NCBI GenBank assembly: GCA_027579435.1
Contig: JANBPK010001210.1
Span: 1 to 64,000, forward strand
DNA: 64,000 nucleotides
From: Candolleomyces eurysporus
Taxonomy: Eukaryota > Basidiomycota > Agaricomycetes > Agaricales > Psathyrellaceae
Direction of reading: 5' to 3'
Position 1 is the first letter of the stretch; every line of letters begins with the position of its first letter. Shown piece after piece: positions 53,597 to 64,000 of the stretch. The position numbers and the translations under genes are program-made. The notes below the pieces were generated by a model. The model saw nothing but the letters and a program-made list of their open reading frames with translations. It was not told the origin of the DNA and searched no databases.

Positions 53597-55771
53597 GATA
53601 CATGCGTACTTGCGCCATGGCATACTTTCTCTCTATCTCTCTTGCATAGTGTTCCGACTTCTGCGTGGTTTGAGTTGTTGTCAGTTTGATAGTCTTTGTC
53701 GATTTTATAGATGCAGCAACACACCTACTGCAACCATGAAAGATACCCATTGATAATGTAACTTGATTCTTAGATCTGAGGTCAGTATGAAAGAGAGAAT
53801 AACCAACGAAAGGGCCAGATTTAAGTACAATAAAGGGAGGGACGGTGAGAGGAAGAAACAGGAGGAAGAGGAAGCTCAGGGAGCAGCAAAAAACCGTCAA
53901 GTCCACAGGAGATGACATCATCAAGGCTGACTAAGTGACCGGTGATACCGGTAAGAAGAATGTGAAAAGATAAGATAGCAGGAAGCGGCAAGATGAGCGC
54001 CCAATCTTTATTTTGATGTATTTACCGAGCGAAAGACGTCGACGGGTGGACATGGACGATGGCGGGAAACGTTGACACCCACCCAGAGTTTGATGATTTA
54101 AGTTGTGGCAGTGGTGGGGAACCATGGCAGGTCGTTTTTTATGTTTCTGACTTCCTTTGACCCTGGACACATAGAACTAGCCTGCTACAATGGATCACCC
54201 TTGAACGTTGCATTTTGGGTGGGTGTGATGCCGACGCATGGACGCATCAATGTCGTGATGGCGGGAAGGGCTGATATAGCGGACCGAACAAGGGTCACAG
54301 TCGGCAGTAGCCGGCAAAGCGCAGCAGGTTTCGGGACGGAGCAGCACTATATCAGTATACACTGCAGAACCGCTCGGGTGATTCCGCGTTTGTCATTGTG
54401 TTCGCATTTTGGCAGACAGACTCTCTTTTGCCCAGATTCCACCGCTATGTAGTCATTGGCCAAAGACATGAAACATGGGTCTATTTTTCCTCCATATATC
54501 TCAAATGTGCCTTTCAGTCCCATATTCTTTGTCTTTGTCCACACAATACATGTCCCCGGAAAAACTGATGTGACGCTGGTGCCACCTTGATTCCCACAAG
54601 AATTACAAAGAAATTCCATCTTGCAGGCATTGGACAATGTATCGGCCATGACTCCAACAAAATCATGATGAAAACAAAGAGATTATATAGAGTCTGTCTA
54701 ACATGATGCGCTCACCATGCCACAGCTGGAATCACCGCAGCGGTCCTGCTGTGATATGGCGACGGATGCCGAAAAAGCGCAGCCAAAACACGGAGGTAAC
54801 ACCAAATGGGGTGGGGTAGATTCTTGGCGTCAGGGTTCGTGCAGACGAAAAGAACGAGCTTTCCTTACGTAAAGACTCGTAATTGCTAGGAAGTCTGCTA
54901 GGAAGTCTACTACGGGAACGACTCGCTCACGTCCCTCCTTGAGTACTAGTAAAATTGCAGGTTACAATTGGGCTTCGACTCCCACACAGCACTGAGATCA
55001 TGCCGGAACGCAAAGGCAACTTCCCGTTCCATCTCTTTTGAGGTTCTCGACACATTCCAGGACAATGATAGAAGGACGGAATAAATTGGTTGTTGTTCAA
55101 ACTGCGAAGGAGGCTTCTTTTAAGCGACATTAGATTTCAGAAGAGCTCAACGTGGCCCGGAATGAATTACCAGTCTTTCAGGGCTGTGCCCGGGCGGCGA
55201 TGACTGAGACGTTTATCAAGTGCAGACAGATCCCTACCTCCTCTTCCAGCGCAATTCAGAACAGTGAAGATCATCGGCATTGCGCCCATGTTATTTTGTG
55301 ATAAGCGTCGTAAGAGATCGTACTCGGGACCCTAGCTTTTCGCAAATCAACTTAGAGAGCCATTGATTTGAGATCTCGACATCAAAATCGGTAGGAATCT
55401 ACATCTAACCGAGCTGCGAGGCACGGCTCCCATTTGCATTCACTTCTGGGGCAGAGGTGTTTGCGAGTCCGGTTGAGTGCAATACACCTTGATAATCGTC
55501 GATTGAGTGAGCGCCAATTAGGAGAGGTAGGCAAAAACGTTCTCTGGGGTGAGGAAAGCGGGTCCAAAGAGAGCCTGCAGGACGGCGCTGATAGCAACTA
55601 CAAATGCAGATAAAAAGCCAATTTATACTCATACATGGCTACGATAACTTACATGAGAACAAGAGTCGTCAGTAGAGGTCCAGTTTTCGATTTTTTTTTT
55701 CATCCTAGAATGTACTGCACGGCAGGTTAAGGGACGTCAAAGGTTGGCGTTCTTACTAGAAGGTGCTGCTC
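53597..55771. other. Intergenic region of 2.2 kb, no supported gene
   Basis: No conserved coding segment recognised. A purine-rich stretch at about 53790-53900 gives Lys/Glu-rich translations that I regard as low-complexity noise. A short direct repeat of AGGAAGTCT-CTA occurs near 54888-54912. Confidence 0.5.
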
Positions 55772-56930
55772 TCAGCGACCGTTGAAAACACAGTCCACCA
55801 CCTTAATTGCACAACCGCGACGAACTCTCTCTGCATCATAGGCAATAAAATCCCCTACAAAGTCGCTCTCTGTCAACAAGAGATGGTGGATTCGAATATG
55901 CTTTATCGACGTTGGAAGAAGAAACTCAGCGGACTCGTCAACCTGGGTCTTGAACATACTCTGTCTGGGAGAGCGCCAGCGCTCATCATCCAATTCCACT
56001 TCGAAGGCACCGTATGCATGACAAGGTACAAGTTAGTAATCGGAAGGCTGCGAAAGAAGTCAATGAATGAAAGGTGAAGTTCGTGTGGCCGCTGCTGCTC
56101 GTGAGCTCTAACCTTATTGCTCCGGGTATCTTCTAAGACTCCAACATCTAGCTTCACCCACGTGTCAGGTGGAAGGTTTGGGCTGTTCTCCGGAAGGGAG
56201 AGGTACGCTAATATGTCTTGTTGTAGGCTCTCTGTCGTTCGCGTGAATTCGAAGTCGGCTGAGACTTACCGACCATCTGGTGCTTTGCAGACTACTTGGA
56301 GCCGCGCATAGCTAATCTTGATTTTGAGGTAAGAGCATGGAAGAGTGTTGTCCCAAAAGCCAAGAAGCGCGGAGATCATGAAAGATTCTCTGAGCGACCA
56401 GACAGAGACGTTGATCGTTATGTTCGAGCACAAATCCGAGAGAGGGAGAGAGTTCAGAGGGATGCTCTCGCATAGAAGGGCAACTACCTCTGCATACCCG
56501 CTGATATTGGACGATTCGAGGCCAGCAGGAGCGTCCAGCTACAGTCACCCTTTCTGCCCGAATCGTTCAAGTACTCTACTGGAGGAGATTTATTGAAATG
56601 CCCCAGATTGAGGTGCCGGAGAGCTGGCATTTCGAGTGGCGAAAAGATCTTGCTCCACTACTGAAGCAGTTTATCTACCGTCCAAGCCTCCCTATCTCGC
56701 TCAATAATCGTCAAAGACTCCACTTGTTTGAGATCAGCAGAGTCAGGGGATAGATTACACATATCGAGATGCAGTAGTCGTAGATGCTTAGGGGGAAAGC
56801 GGTGCCCGCCATCGTCTCAGGGTAACCGGCCTGCTTTCCAAAGCGTCAATGACCATGGCACAATCGGGCATGTCGCAGAAGGTGAACTCGATACTGCGAA
56901 GACGGTGCATCTGAGCCCAAAATTGCAGGA
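55772..56930 (-). pseudogene. Decayed F-box/LRR-type gene
   Basis: Minus-strand pieces look like the leucine-rich half of an agaric F-box protein: LQFWAQMHRLRSIEFTFCDM then MVIDALES (about 56930-56830), a LRLLHLDMCNLSPDSADL piece in another frame (about 56790-56740), PALRHLNLGHFN (about 56625), and a C-terminal part ELHLSFIDFFRSLPITNLYL to FIAYDAERVRRG ending at 55772. Frame changes and stops separate them and the F-box part is missing. It is not a close copy of the three intact F-box genes here. Confidence 0.5.
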
Positions 56931-58648
56931 TTTAATTCAAGTGAGTGATGCCAGTGGAGAATCTGATTGCTGCGATTTATGAACTCTTGTCCTTCGTTAG
57001 CTCACATGCTTGGTCATTGTGGTGAGGAGTGCCTTGACCCGCAGATGCGGGGGCTGTGATAAACGACGATGTCAACCGCGGATTCGGAAAGCCATGAATG
57101 GCGCAACAAGATGTATGGCTTGGATGGATGTCGGTTTGCTGAGAACTTTGGCACGATGCAGAATTCCCATGACTCTCGTCGTGCCTTTTTTCTGCGATCT
57201 AAGTCTCTTCCCTCCTCTGCCTAATTCTTCCCACCGAAAGAAATGCTCCACTAAAAAAGAAGGCCACATGCACGCAGCTAAAGGACCGAAAGCACAGATC
57301 GCAAAAGCTCTCAGAGGCGTGCCTGATATTCGACTAGGAGAAGATTGGGAAGAGTCGGGGCCGTTGGGCCCTGTGCGGATGAGGGCTGGGTGGGAACGCC
57401 GGATAAGATTGCTGTGGAATGTGGGAGAGACGATGAGGAGGAAAGAGGATGGGCAAATGCAAGGGGAGAACAAGGTTAACACGCAGGAGAAGCGTTTCGC
57501 CGAGGAGCCAACGTCTCGTATAAAGCAAGCAGAGTTGACCGAGTCAAGTCCGCTCAAAGGTCCCCCTTCTTAATTCTCGACGCGTTTCCGCAACCTGATG
57601 GCCCTATGCGCCCTGAGTCCAGTCAGAATATGAATGGCAGGAAGCATACTTGAGTCGAGCTCGAGCTCTCATTCACACTCGCTGACTGTCCTACCCCCAA
57701 CACGGATATGTCTCATCATCAGCTCACTTTCCCTCCTGCTCTTCAAGCCTATGTTCACCACTGCTCAACTCTTCGCCGAAACTGAAGGCGCGATCCATAG
57801 TCCTGACATTGGTTGACGCATACATCTGACAGGAGTCCTTCTACAACCTCGACGGTACGCTCCTCGTGCAACTTCAAGGCGTCCAATTCAATCTACATCA
57901 CTTCTAGGTTTTCAAAGTGAGCGACATGACGCATCCATGTCCATTCACCAACGCGAGACAAATTATAAAAGAGCACGAGAAGACTTGCAGGGTGGAAGGG
58001 AACGAAGAGGCTAAGGTAAGCTTCTGCGGAGAATTGACTCTACCCTAAAGTATATGTACTTGCCAAGGGGCGCTCGGACTCTCAATGTTTCGGCAGGTCA
58101 AAATCGGATTGCATACCATTCTGCGAATCTTTTGAGAACAGTCCCTAGAAGAAAATCCGTCCTCGAAGGGAAGGAAAGGGTCCCGCAAAGGTGGAGGGGT
58201 GAGGTAAGTGAACCGAACGATAGCTGATAACATAGAAGAGTGGACCGATTCTCCGATCAGGATTGGAACTTTCTCTATACTGCTGTTCTCGTACCTGAAG
58301 TGCTTTATGACATAAGGCTTAATATCACCCTGTCAATGAGAAGTGAAGTTGATAGGATGGTTAGCCTTCACATTTGTATTTTCTACCCACTACGCATGTA
58401 CAATGCTGCACCGAAAAGAAACTAGCCGGGGAACAAACTGAGTGACAAGAATGGAAAGATGAGACTGATGGACGTGTCGGCGACAACGACGAGAGCGACA
58501 AGAGAAGACTATTCAAGGTACATGATTGACTGAAGCCTTATCATAAGTGGATACAGTGGGGATCATATACTAAAAGTTCGTGGAGTAAAGAATAGGAGTT
58601 TGTGAAACATAATGATTAAATTCTGGAGTCATGAGAGACACTGAGTAC
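56931..58648. other. Intergenic region, uncertain coding content
   Basis: A plus-strand frame at 57010-57573 (187 codons) and an overlapping minus-strand frame at 57072-57557 are both open; neither has a recognisable motif. Near 57925-58015 a plus-strand segment (HPCPFTNARQIIKEHEKTC) ends at a GTAAGC donor and could be an isolated exon. Nothing else recognised. Confidence 0.35.
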
Positions 58649-60015
58649 CTAGATCGCCAACTTCTTCTCTACGTTTGACTCATCTAGCTTGCCCTCGGTG
58701 ATATGAGTAGCTTCTTGGACAGTGTGGGCGGTCGCCGAGGCCTGGGTTTTGTCACTGCTTGTGTCTCCTTCGAGTCGTTCAACGTCGAGCTCTGGGTTCT
58801 TGCCGAGCTCACGATTGAAAGAAGATGATTGAAGGAGAGACGATTCAGCACTTTGGGCGAATTGAATGGGATTGGAAGTAAGACCGTCCTTGGCGGAGGG
58901 CAACTTGGTGAATGAGCGGCCGGTAGTGACACGGAAGATGATCATATGGGGTGAAAGGTTCTGGAGACGGGTGCTTAGTATAGAATTCGCTCAAATACTG
59001 GGAGAGTTGAGCTCACGCAGAACGACCAAAACAGGCCGAAGAATAAGTACTGGGAAACCAGTTGTCCTTCGGACGAGAACACAGAAGAATCCAAGATTAT
59101 CGTCAATGTTAATGCAGCTGCGATGATTCCGAAAACGCTCAGCGGAAGAGCAGTCTCAATTAAAATGGCCACGGCCCCAGTATAAAGGCGCATATCCCTT
59201 GATGGGAGGAGCTTCGATAAGGTTCGACGTGCGCGAAACAAGTGAAAGGTGATGATACTCGTGACAAGAACGTTGGTCGAAACGATCAGCAAAACGTAGG
59301 CGCTTGCGTACGCTTGCACAGCGCTAGTGCTCTGGTGGGCCGCAAGCAAGGTAAGGACTGTTGTTTGTATGGATCGTTTGATTATTAGAATCCGAACTCC
59401 TATCTGAGAAGCATGACCCACCTAGCGCACATAAATTGGTAGCTCCAGGTATGCTTGCTACCCACCAGTAATCCACACAAATTACGTAGCAGCGGTACAC
59501 CTATGGAATATCAATGCGCGATAAGCTTCGATATCGTGATGATACATGCTTACCAGTAGCGCATCTCCTATCCAGACAAGAATCCCCAAAAGAGTGTCGC
59601 TGAGCAACCGCTTCCAGTTTTGGGAGTTTTCTATTCGTAATTCTCGCCAGTGAGAGGGTGAGGTTGACTGGAAGAGCAGCTGAAAGTAATCGGCTATGTC
59701 AAGGGACGCGATAAGGGTAGAAAGACACGTTATAACGAAGCTGGCCGTTATGTATCTCTTCCTGCCTTTCCTAAGGTGCTCTGGTGTTTCGAGAAACATG
59801 GAGAGGCCATAGAATGCCATGAATACGTGAATTCCTGGTGTGGTGGATAGAAGTGTTTGGAGTCGGTGTAGCATAGGTGGTGGTAAAGAATAAGCCAATC
59901 TTGTCATGATATAGGCCTCAAGTGACGTACCAACTTCGACCATGGTCATTGTGTAATTTGCATACAACGCTCGAGCCTGTACGATGAGCCGGTGCTCCAT
60001 ACTATGGGGATCCAT
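58649..60015 (-). CDS. Multi-pass membrane protein of the expanded family (copy I)
   Basis: Five minus-strand exons: 60015-59931, 59834-59554, 59500-59422, 59357-59017, 58960-58649; introns 96, 53, 64 and 56 nt; phases 1,0,1,0; 365 aa. Signatures: YANYTMTMVEVGIHVFMAFYGL, LETPEHLRKGRKRYI, VYRCYVICVDYWWVASIPGA, LFRARRTLSKLLPSRDM, ETALPLSVFGIIAAAL, PHMIIFRVTTGRSF. Closest in feel to copy A (same length, same exon 1 and 2 sizes) although on the opposite strand 43 kb away. Intron 1 (96 nt) is a stop-free multiple of three, so unspliced transcript would still be translatable across it. Function unknown. Confidence 0.88.
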
Positions 60016-60299
60016 TTCAACAAGTGTGAGTAGTAAGCGTTTGTCCAAAGCCCTTCCCAGTGCAAGGATTGTGCTTCAAATCCCACACCACTATGGAACT
60101 TTATAATGCAGGTAATCGCCGGTAATCGCCGGTAGGTAAGCAATACGCCATCTACACCTGTGCTTGTCATTGCTTCATTAATTTAGTGACGTGTTTCAGA
60201 CTAAAAGATGCTCATTCTCGGATAGGAGAATTTTGCTCCACACTAATCAAACATATAAAACAGCAAAATTTCAGCGTTAGCTGAATTTCGCAGTCCTGG

Positions 60300-60379
60300 C
60301 CCAGTTCGTTCAGGCGTCGCCCAATTCATTCAGGCGCTGCCCAATTCGTTTAGGTTTCGTCCAATTCGTTGCCTTTTTG
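60300..60379. repeat. Four tandem 20-bp units at the Helitron 5' side
   Basis: Four 20-bp units with consensus CCCAATTCGTTCAGGCGTCG and increasing divergence to the right. They lie about 480 bp before the first Helitron ATG. A small palindrome (CAGCGTTAGCTG) is just upstream at about 60272-60283. This may be the subterminal region of the element. Confidence 0.8.
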
Positions 60380-60778
60380 CCCGGGCTTTTTCGTTTCCAG
60401 CCAGCNGATGGTGCTTTGGGCTTACAGTTGTCTGGCGAATTGATTGCGTGACAGCCGAGCCGCAACTGTCACATGATTTACGCTCAGGTCCGCCNGTCGG
60501 CCCTAATTCGGGCGAGCACAACGCGCACGACAGCATATTTTCTTTCGTTCTCGACCGTTTCTGCCAGCTCGGCGCTGAGCGCTGCCGTTTGACCCCACTC
60601 TCTTTGCCAGTTGTACGGCGACAGCTGGCAACTGATTTTTCATATACTGGAGGCTGGCAATCCAGCCATTCGCACATTCAACGGAGCATCGCGTCATTTG
60701 CTGGTACGTTGACTTTCCCCTTCCAACGGTCTTTTGGATAACAGGAGCACATATACACAGGGTGGAAGAGGATTTAGG
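60380..60778. other. Helitron 5' leader
   Basis: No gene. Two Ns (60406, 60495). Presumed untranslated leader of the Helitron. Confidence 0.4.
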
Positions 60779-63700
60779 ATGCAGGGAGTGTCGGCATCAC
60801 ACACTGGTGCGCCCGCTATACCGTCACTTTTTTTTATGTTGTCAATAACACGACGTCACCAGGATTCCCGGGTGCTGCACAGCGGTCAGTTAACCCTGAA
60901 GCACGGTTACCCCCTNCCCCCTCAGGCAAACCCTGCCAACACTGTTTGGGGATGGCCATATCAGGCACCTCTTGGCGCTGGGCCGCCATTGCCTGCGCCT
61001 CCACCGCCACTTGGCCTCGCACACTTACCCCCACCTCCTGCGCCACCCCTCCCTCCGGCAAGGTTATGGGCACCTGATCCCGCTCTATTACCACCACCAC
61101 CTCAACCAGCACAGCAGCAGCAGCAAGGTGGTCGACAATACCTGGGAGTACACCTGGTTGAATTGCCAGCTCATCAACGGCCACCGCCCATTCCACCTCG
61201 GCCAGCCCGCAGGCAGTTGCCAGAACCCCTTCCTCCCCCGCCTGCTCAGCAGGCACGTCGGGAGATACCACAACAACATCTTCCACCACCGCCTCAACCA
61301 GTCAATCGTCAGCGTGCACCACTGGCACCACTACCGCTTCCCCAGCCAGCGCTTCCAGCACCAGCACTACCTCCCCAGCCAGTACCACGGCACCTCCAAC
61401 CCCCTTTCCCAGAGCATATTCAAGCTGGTAGGTGGTCCCTTTGACCGCACGAATATTGCTCATGACGTTTGCAGCACGCACCCGATGGCCTTTGCTGATG
61501 ACTGGCCGGGAGCCTTATCGTGATCCATTGCATCGGCATGATTTGGGACCCATGAACCATGCATGTCAACACTGTGGAGCGCTCCATTGGATTGACAAGC
61601 GTATCAAGTCAAAAGGGAGCGTGCGATCTCCCCATTTCAATGGGTGCTGTCTGGATGGCCGTGTCACCCTTCCTCCTATACCCGAACCCCCCGAGCCACT
61701 ACGTAGCTACCTTTCTGCTGATACGGACGTTGCCAGAGAATTCCGCAAGGATATTTGGAAATATAATCGAGCTTTTTCATTCACATCGGTTGGTGTACAG
61801 CAAGATCATTCGGTCAACCGTCGCCCTGGCTGTGGTCCTCCAGTCTATCGAATCTCGGGTGAACTGTACCATGCATCTGCTGCTCTTAACCCACCTGCAG
61901 GTCGTCTTCCACGCTATGCTCAGCTCTATGTGATCCAACCTCAGGAGGCTCTCGCTGCTCGCCTTGATCAAAACCATAATCTCGATCCTGTGGTCATGTG
62001 GGGGCTCCAAAACATGCTCATGGTCCACCACCCATTCACGCAGACGTATCGGCATGCCTACCAGATTCTACAAGAGCATCAGAACAATATCAACTACCAG
62101 GTCACACTCCGTCTTACGCCTGGTACCAACCGTGGCGTGTACAACTTGCCAACTGTCAACGAGGTCGCATTCATACTACCAGGAACTGTGGTTACTGAGC
62201 CTCGCGATATCATCCTTCGACTCCATGGTGGACTTCTGGAGCGTATTTCTGACCTCAACCCTGCATACGTGACCCTCCAGTACCCACTCCTTCTCCCGCA
62301 TGGCACCTATGAGTGGCATCCTGAGCTACGGCTTACTGAGACCGAAGATCAGCGAGGGCGGAGGCTTGAAAATCGTCGTCGGAACTTTGCTGCAAGGGAG
62401 GAAGCTGGCCTGGAGAACGAGGGAGAGGTCAATATTGACCGAAAACTTACCCTGTCTACCTACACTGCTTATCGCACCCATTTCCGTCAAAACGATTTCA
62501 ACACTCTCCTCCGAGGTGGCCCTCTTTTCTGCCGATATGTGGTCGACATGTACGCGAGTGTAGACCAACAGCGGTTGATGTGGATCCAGAGAAATCAAAC
62601 CAGATTTCGGGCTGCACGGTTGAACCATCTCCAGGACGCCAACATGAATGACCCTGACAACATGGATGCTGCCGAAATTGGGCAGCGCGTTTTCCTGCCA
62701 TCATCGTACATCGGTGGACCACGGAATATGGCGCAGAACTATCAGGACGCTATGGCCATCGCTCGCTTCTATGGCAAGGTCGACATCTTTTTGACGATGA
62801 CCACGAATCCGAAATGGCCGGAAATAGAGAGAGAGCTCCTCCCTGGACAGACAGCTTACGACCGCCCTGACTTAGTCGTCCGCGTATTCCAGCTCAAGAA
62901 ACAGGCACTGATTGACCGGATCGTCAAGGACAAGATCTTCGGGGAGGTTGACGCATATGTCTACACCATCGAATTTCAGAAGCGAGGGCTTCCTCACATG
63001 CATCTCCTTTTGTTCCTCAAGAACGGCTACAAGCTCACAACCCCAGATGCTATCGATTCCTGCATTTCTGCGCAGTGGCCAGATGAAGCGACTGAACAGA
63101 AGCTTTTTGACACCGTGCGAGAGAAGATGGTTCATGGCCCCTGCGGACCAGGATTTCCGAATGCGCCATGCATGGTGAACGGAAAGTGTTCAAAGGGGTT
63201 TCCTGCTCAATTCAACGAAGCTACGACACTTGGCGAGAATGGATATGCGAGGATGGCCCGTCCCAACAACGGGATCTCTATTGAAATTCACGGTATCATG
63301 GTTGATAATCGATGGATCGTTGCCTACCCACGTTCGCTTTGTGCTGAATTTGACTGCCACATTAACATGGAATGCGCCATCAGCCTCGCTTCTGCCCGCT
63401 ACACCTTCAAGTACCTTCACAAAGGGCCTGATCGTGGAACAGCAGAGGTCTCCCAGAATGACGAGGTGAAGAAATTTGTTGACGGTCGATATATATCACC
63501 TACCGACGCTATGTGGCGCATCTTTCATTTCCCCATCCACGAACAGTTCCCACCTGTCTGCCGCCTCCAGGTCCACCTTCCCGGGCAGCAAAATGTCGTC
63601 TTCTATGATGACGACAATATTGGTGAGGTAATAGAAGAGAACCTCGATAAACGGACAACCTTGACAGCCTTCTTTCTGGCCAACGAGAACGATGGACCTG

Positions 63701-64000
63701 CAGGACAGCTTGCTCGGACCCTCACTTATGCTCAGTTCCCTCAGCATTTCGTATGGGAGAAAGCTGTCCTCAAATGGAAGCCGCGGACAATACAGACCAG
63801 ATTCGCTATTGGTCGGATGTACTTCATGCGACCCACCCAAGGCAAAATCTTCTACCTCCGTACTCTCCTCACTGTCGTCAAGGGACCCACCTCATTCGAT
63901 GACCTGAAATCTGTTCCTGGCCACCCGGTTCCTTTCCCAACTTTCTACGATGCCTGCATTGCTCGAGGTCTCCTCAATGATGGTGGCGAATGGCGGATAT
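60779..64000 (+). CDS. Helitron Rep-helicase (RepHel) protein, N-terminal part, runs off the window
   Basis: Exon 1 60779-61427 encodes a Pro/Gln-rich N-terminus. A 47-nt intron (61428-61474, GTAGGT...TTGCAG) joins in frame to an exon that stays open to base 64000 (over 840 codons). Without the intron, translation could begin at ATG 61552. Features in order: CQHCGALHW zinc-knuckle-like motif (from 61561), the Helitron-like N domain (YRTHFRQNDFNTLLRGGPLF, about 62467-62526), and the rolling-circle Rep domain with the HUH-type motif PHMHLLLF (His codons at 62995 and 63001). The two catalytic tyrosines follow in YTFKYLHKGPDRG (Tyr codons at 63400 and 63412). The helicase half would lie beyond the window. 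The protein nicks and transfers a single strand for Helitron transposition. The frame is clean, so the element may be young. The N at 60916 in a C run makes the N-terminus uncertain. Confidence 0.9.

Larger units (their letters stand above)
60300..64000 (+). mobile_element. Helitron transposon (5' part; 3' end outside window)
   Basis: Defined by the RepHel frame and the 20-bp repeats preceding it. Helitrons start with TC and end with CTRR after a hairpin and insert between A and T; I could not fix the 5' boundary. It lies between 60016 and 60779, downstream of no gene and upstream of membrane gene I (divergent). The 3' end is not in the window. Confidence 0.8.

Noticed and set aside
53790..53930. 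Lys/Glu-rich coding segment related to the relics at 13.5 and 17.9 kb
   Set aside because: Similarity rests only on purine-rich low complexity; no shared splice signals.
57010..57573. 187-codon plus-strand ORF, with a 161-codon antisense ORF
   Set aside because: Both strands are open over the same bases and neither shows a domain; coding strand cannot be decided.
57925..58015. Zinc-finger-like exon (HPCPFTNARQIIKEHEKTC)
   Set aside because: A single short segment with a donor site but no acceptor-side or downstream exon could be found; noted only in the region entry.
15653..60015. Pheromone receptor (STE3) / B mating-type locus
   Set aside because: The membrane proteins lack STE3-type motifs and no CaaX pheromone precursor ORF was found near them; the small secreted protein at 46876 has no C-terminal Cys.

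Overview
This window is nuclear DNA of a filamentous basidiomycete, most likely an agaric (Agaricomycetes). The genes are split by many short GT-AG introns (about 46-96 nt). The families present are typical of mushroom-forming fungi: a long-type heme-thiolate peroxygenase, MYND-finger, F-box/LRR and BTB proteins, a secreted subtilase, GH92, small secreted proteins and a Helitron. No prokaryotic features were seen. Exon boundaries were inferred by eye from reading frame, splice signals and paralogue comparison, so multi-exon models are predictions. The sequence carries single Ns that mostly sit beside homopolymers, and some apparent frameshifts are probably assembly errors.

Layout. 1-338: 3' end of a Mn/Fe superoxide dismutase. 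1.3-7.8 kb: a local family of P-loop GTPases in different states (one long divergent minus-strand gene, one intact single-exon gene, one truncated by nonsense codons, two decayed copies); their upstream regions were duplicated with them. 8.0-12.2 kb: a four-exon MYND-finger protein and an F-box-like protein. 12.2-20 kb: a duplicated block containing degenerate relics of a multi-exon gene plus a five-exon multi-pass membrane protein gene (A, intact; B, pseudogene). 20.2-23.9 kb: a 15-exon secreted subtilisin-like protease and, convergent to it, a five-exon unspecific-peroxygenase-like enzyme. 23.9-27.9 kb: repeat-rich, essentially gene-free DNA. 27.9-35.6 kb: membrane gene C (broken by a 55-bp deletion), a second F-box gene, and membrane genes E and F. 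35.7-41.0 kb: a small Cys-containing secreted protein and an 18-exon GH92 alpha-mannosidase. 41.3-46.1 kb: membrane gene G and a third F-box gene. 46.9-50.9 kb: a very small secreted basic protein and a long low-complexity BTB protein. 51.7-60.0 kb: membrane gene H (two homopolymer frameshifts), a small protein of unknown function, an F-box/LRR relic and membrane gene I. 60.3-64.0 kb: the 5' part of an autonomous Helitron whose Rep domain runs off the window.

The main theme is local gene-family expansion and decay. Eight copies of one uncharacterised multi-pass membrane protein family occur within 45 kb, all with the same five-exon plan and intron phases and several sharing a core-promoter-like motif. 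Around them lie three F-box paralogues, five GTPase copies and BTB-related relics. These are fast-evolving, lineage-specific families. A role in sensing or self/non-self response is only a hypothesis. The secreted hydrolases and peroxygenase suggest a saprotrophic or litter-degrading life style, but the sequence shows no pathway linking them.
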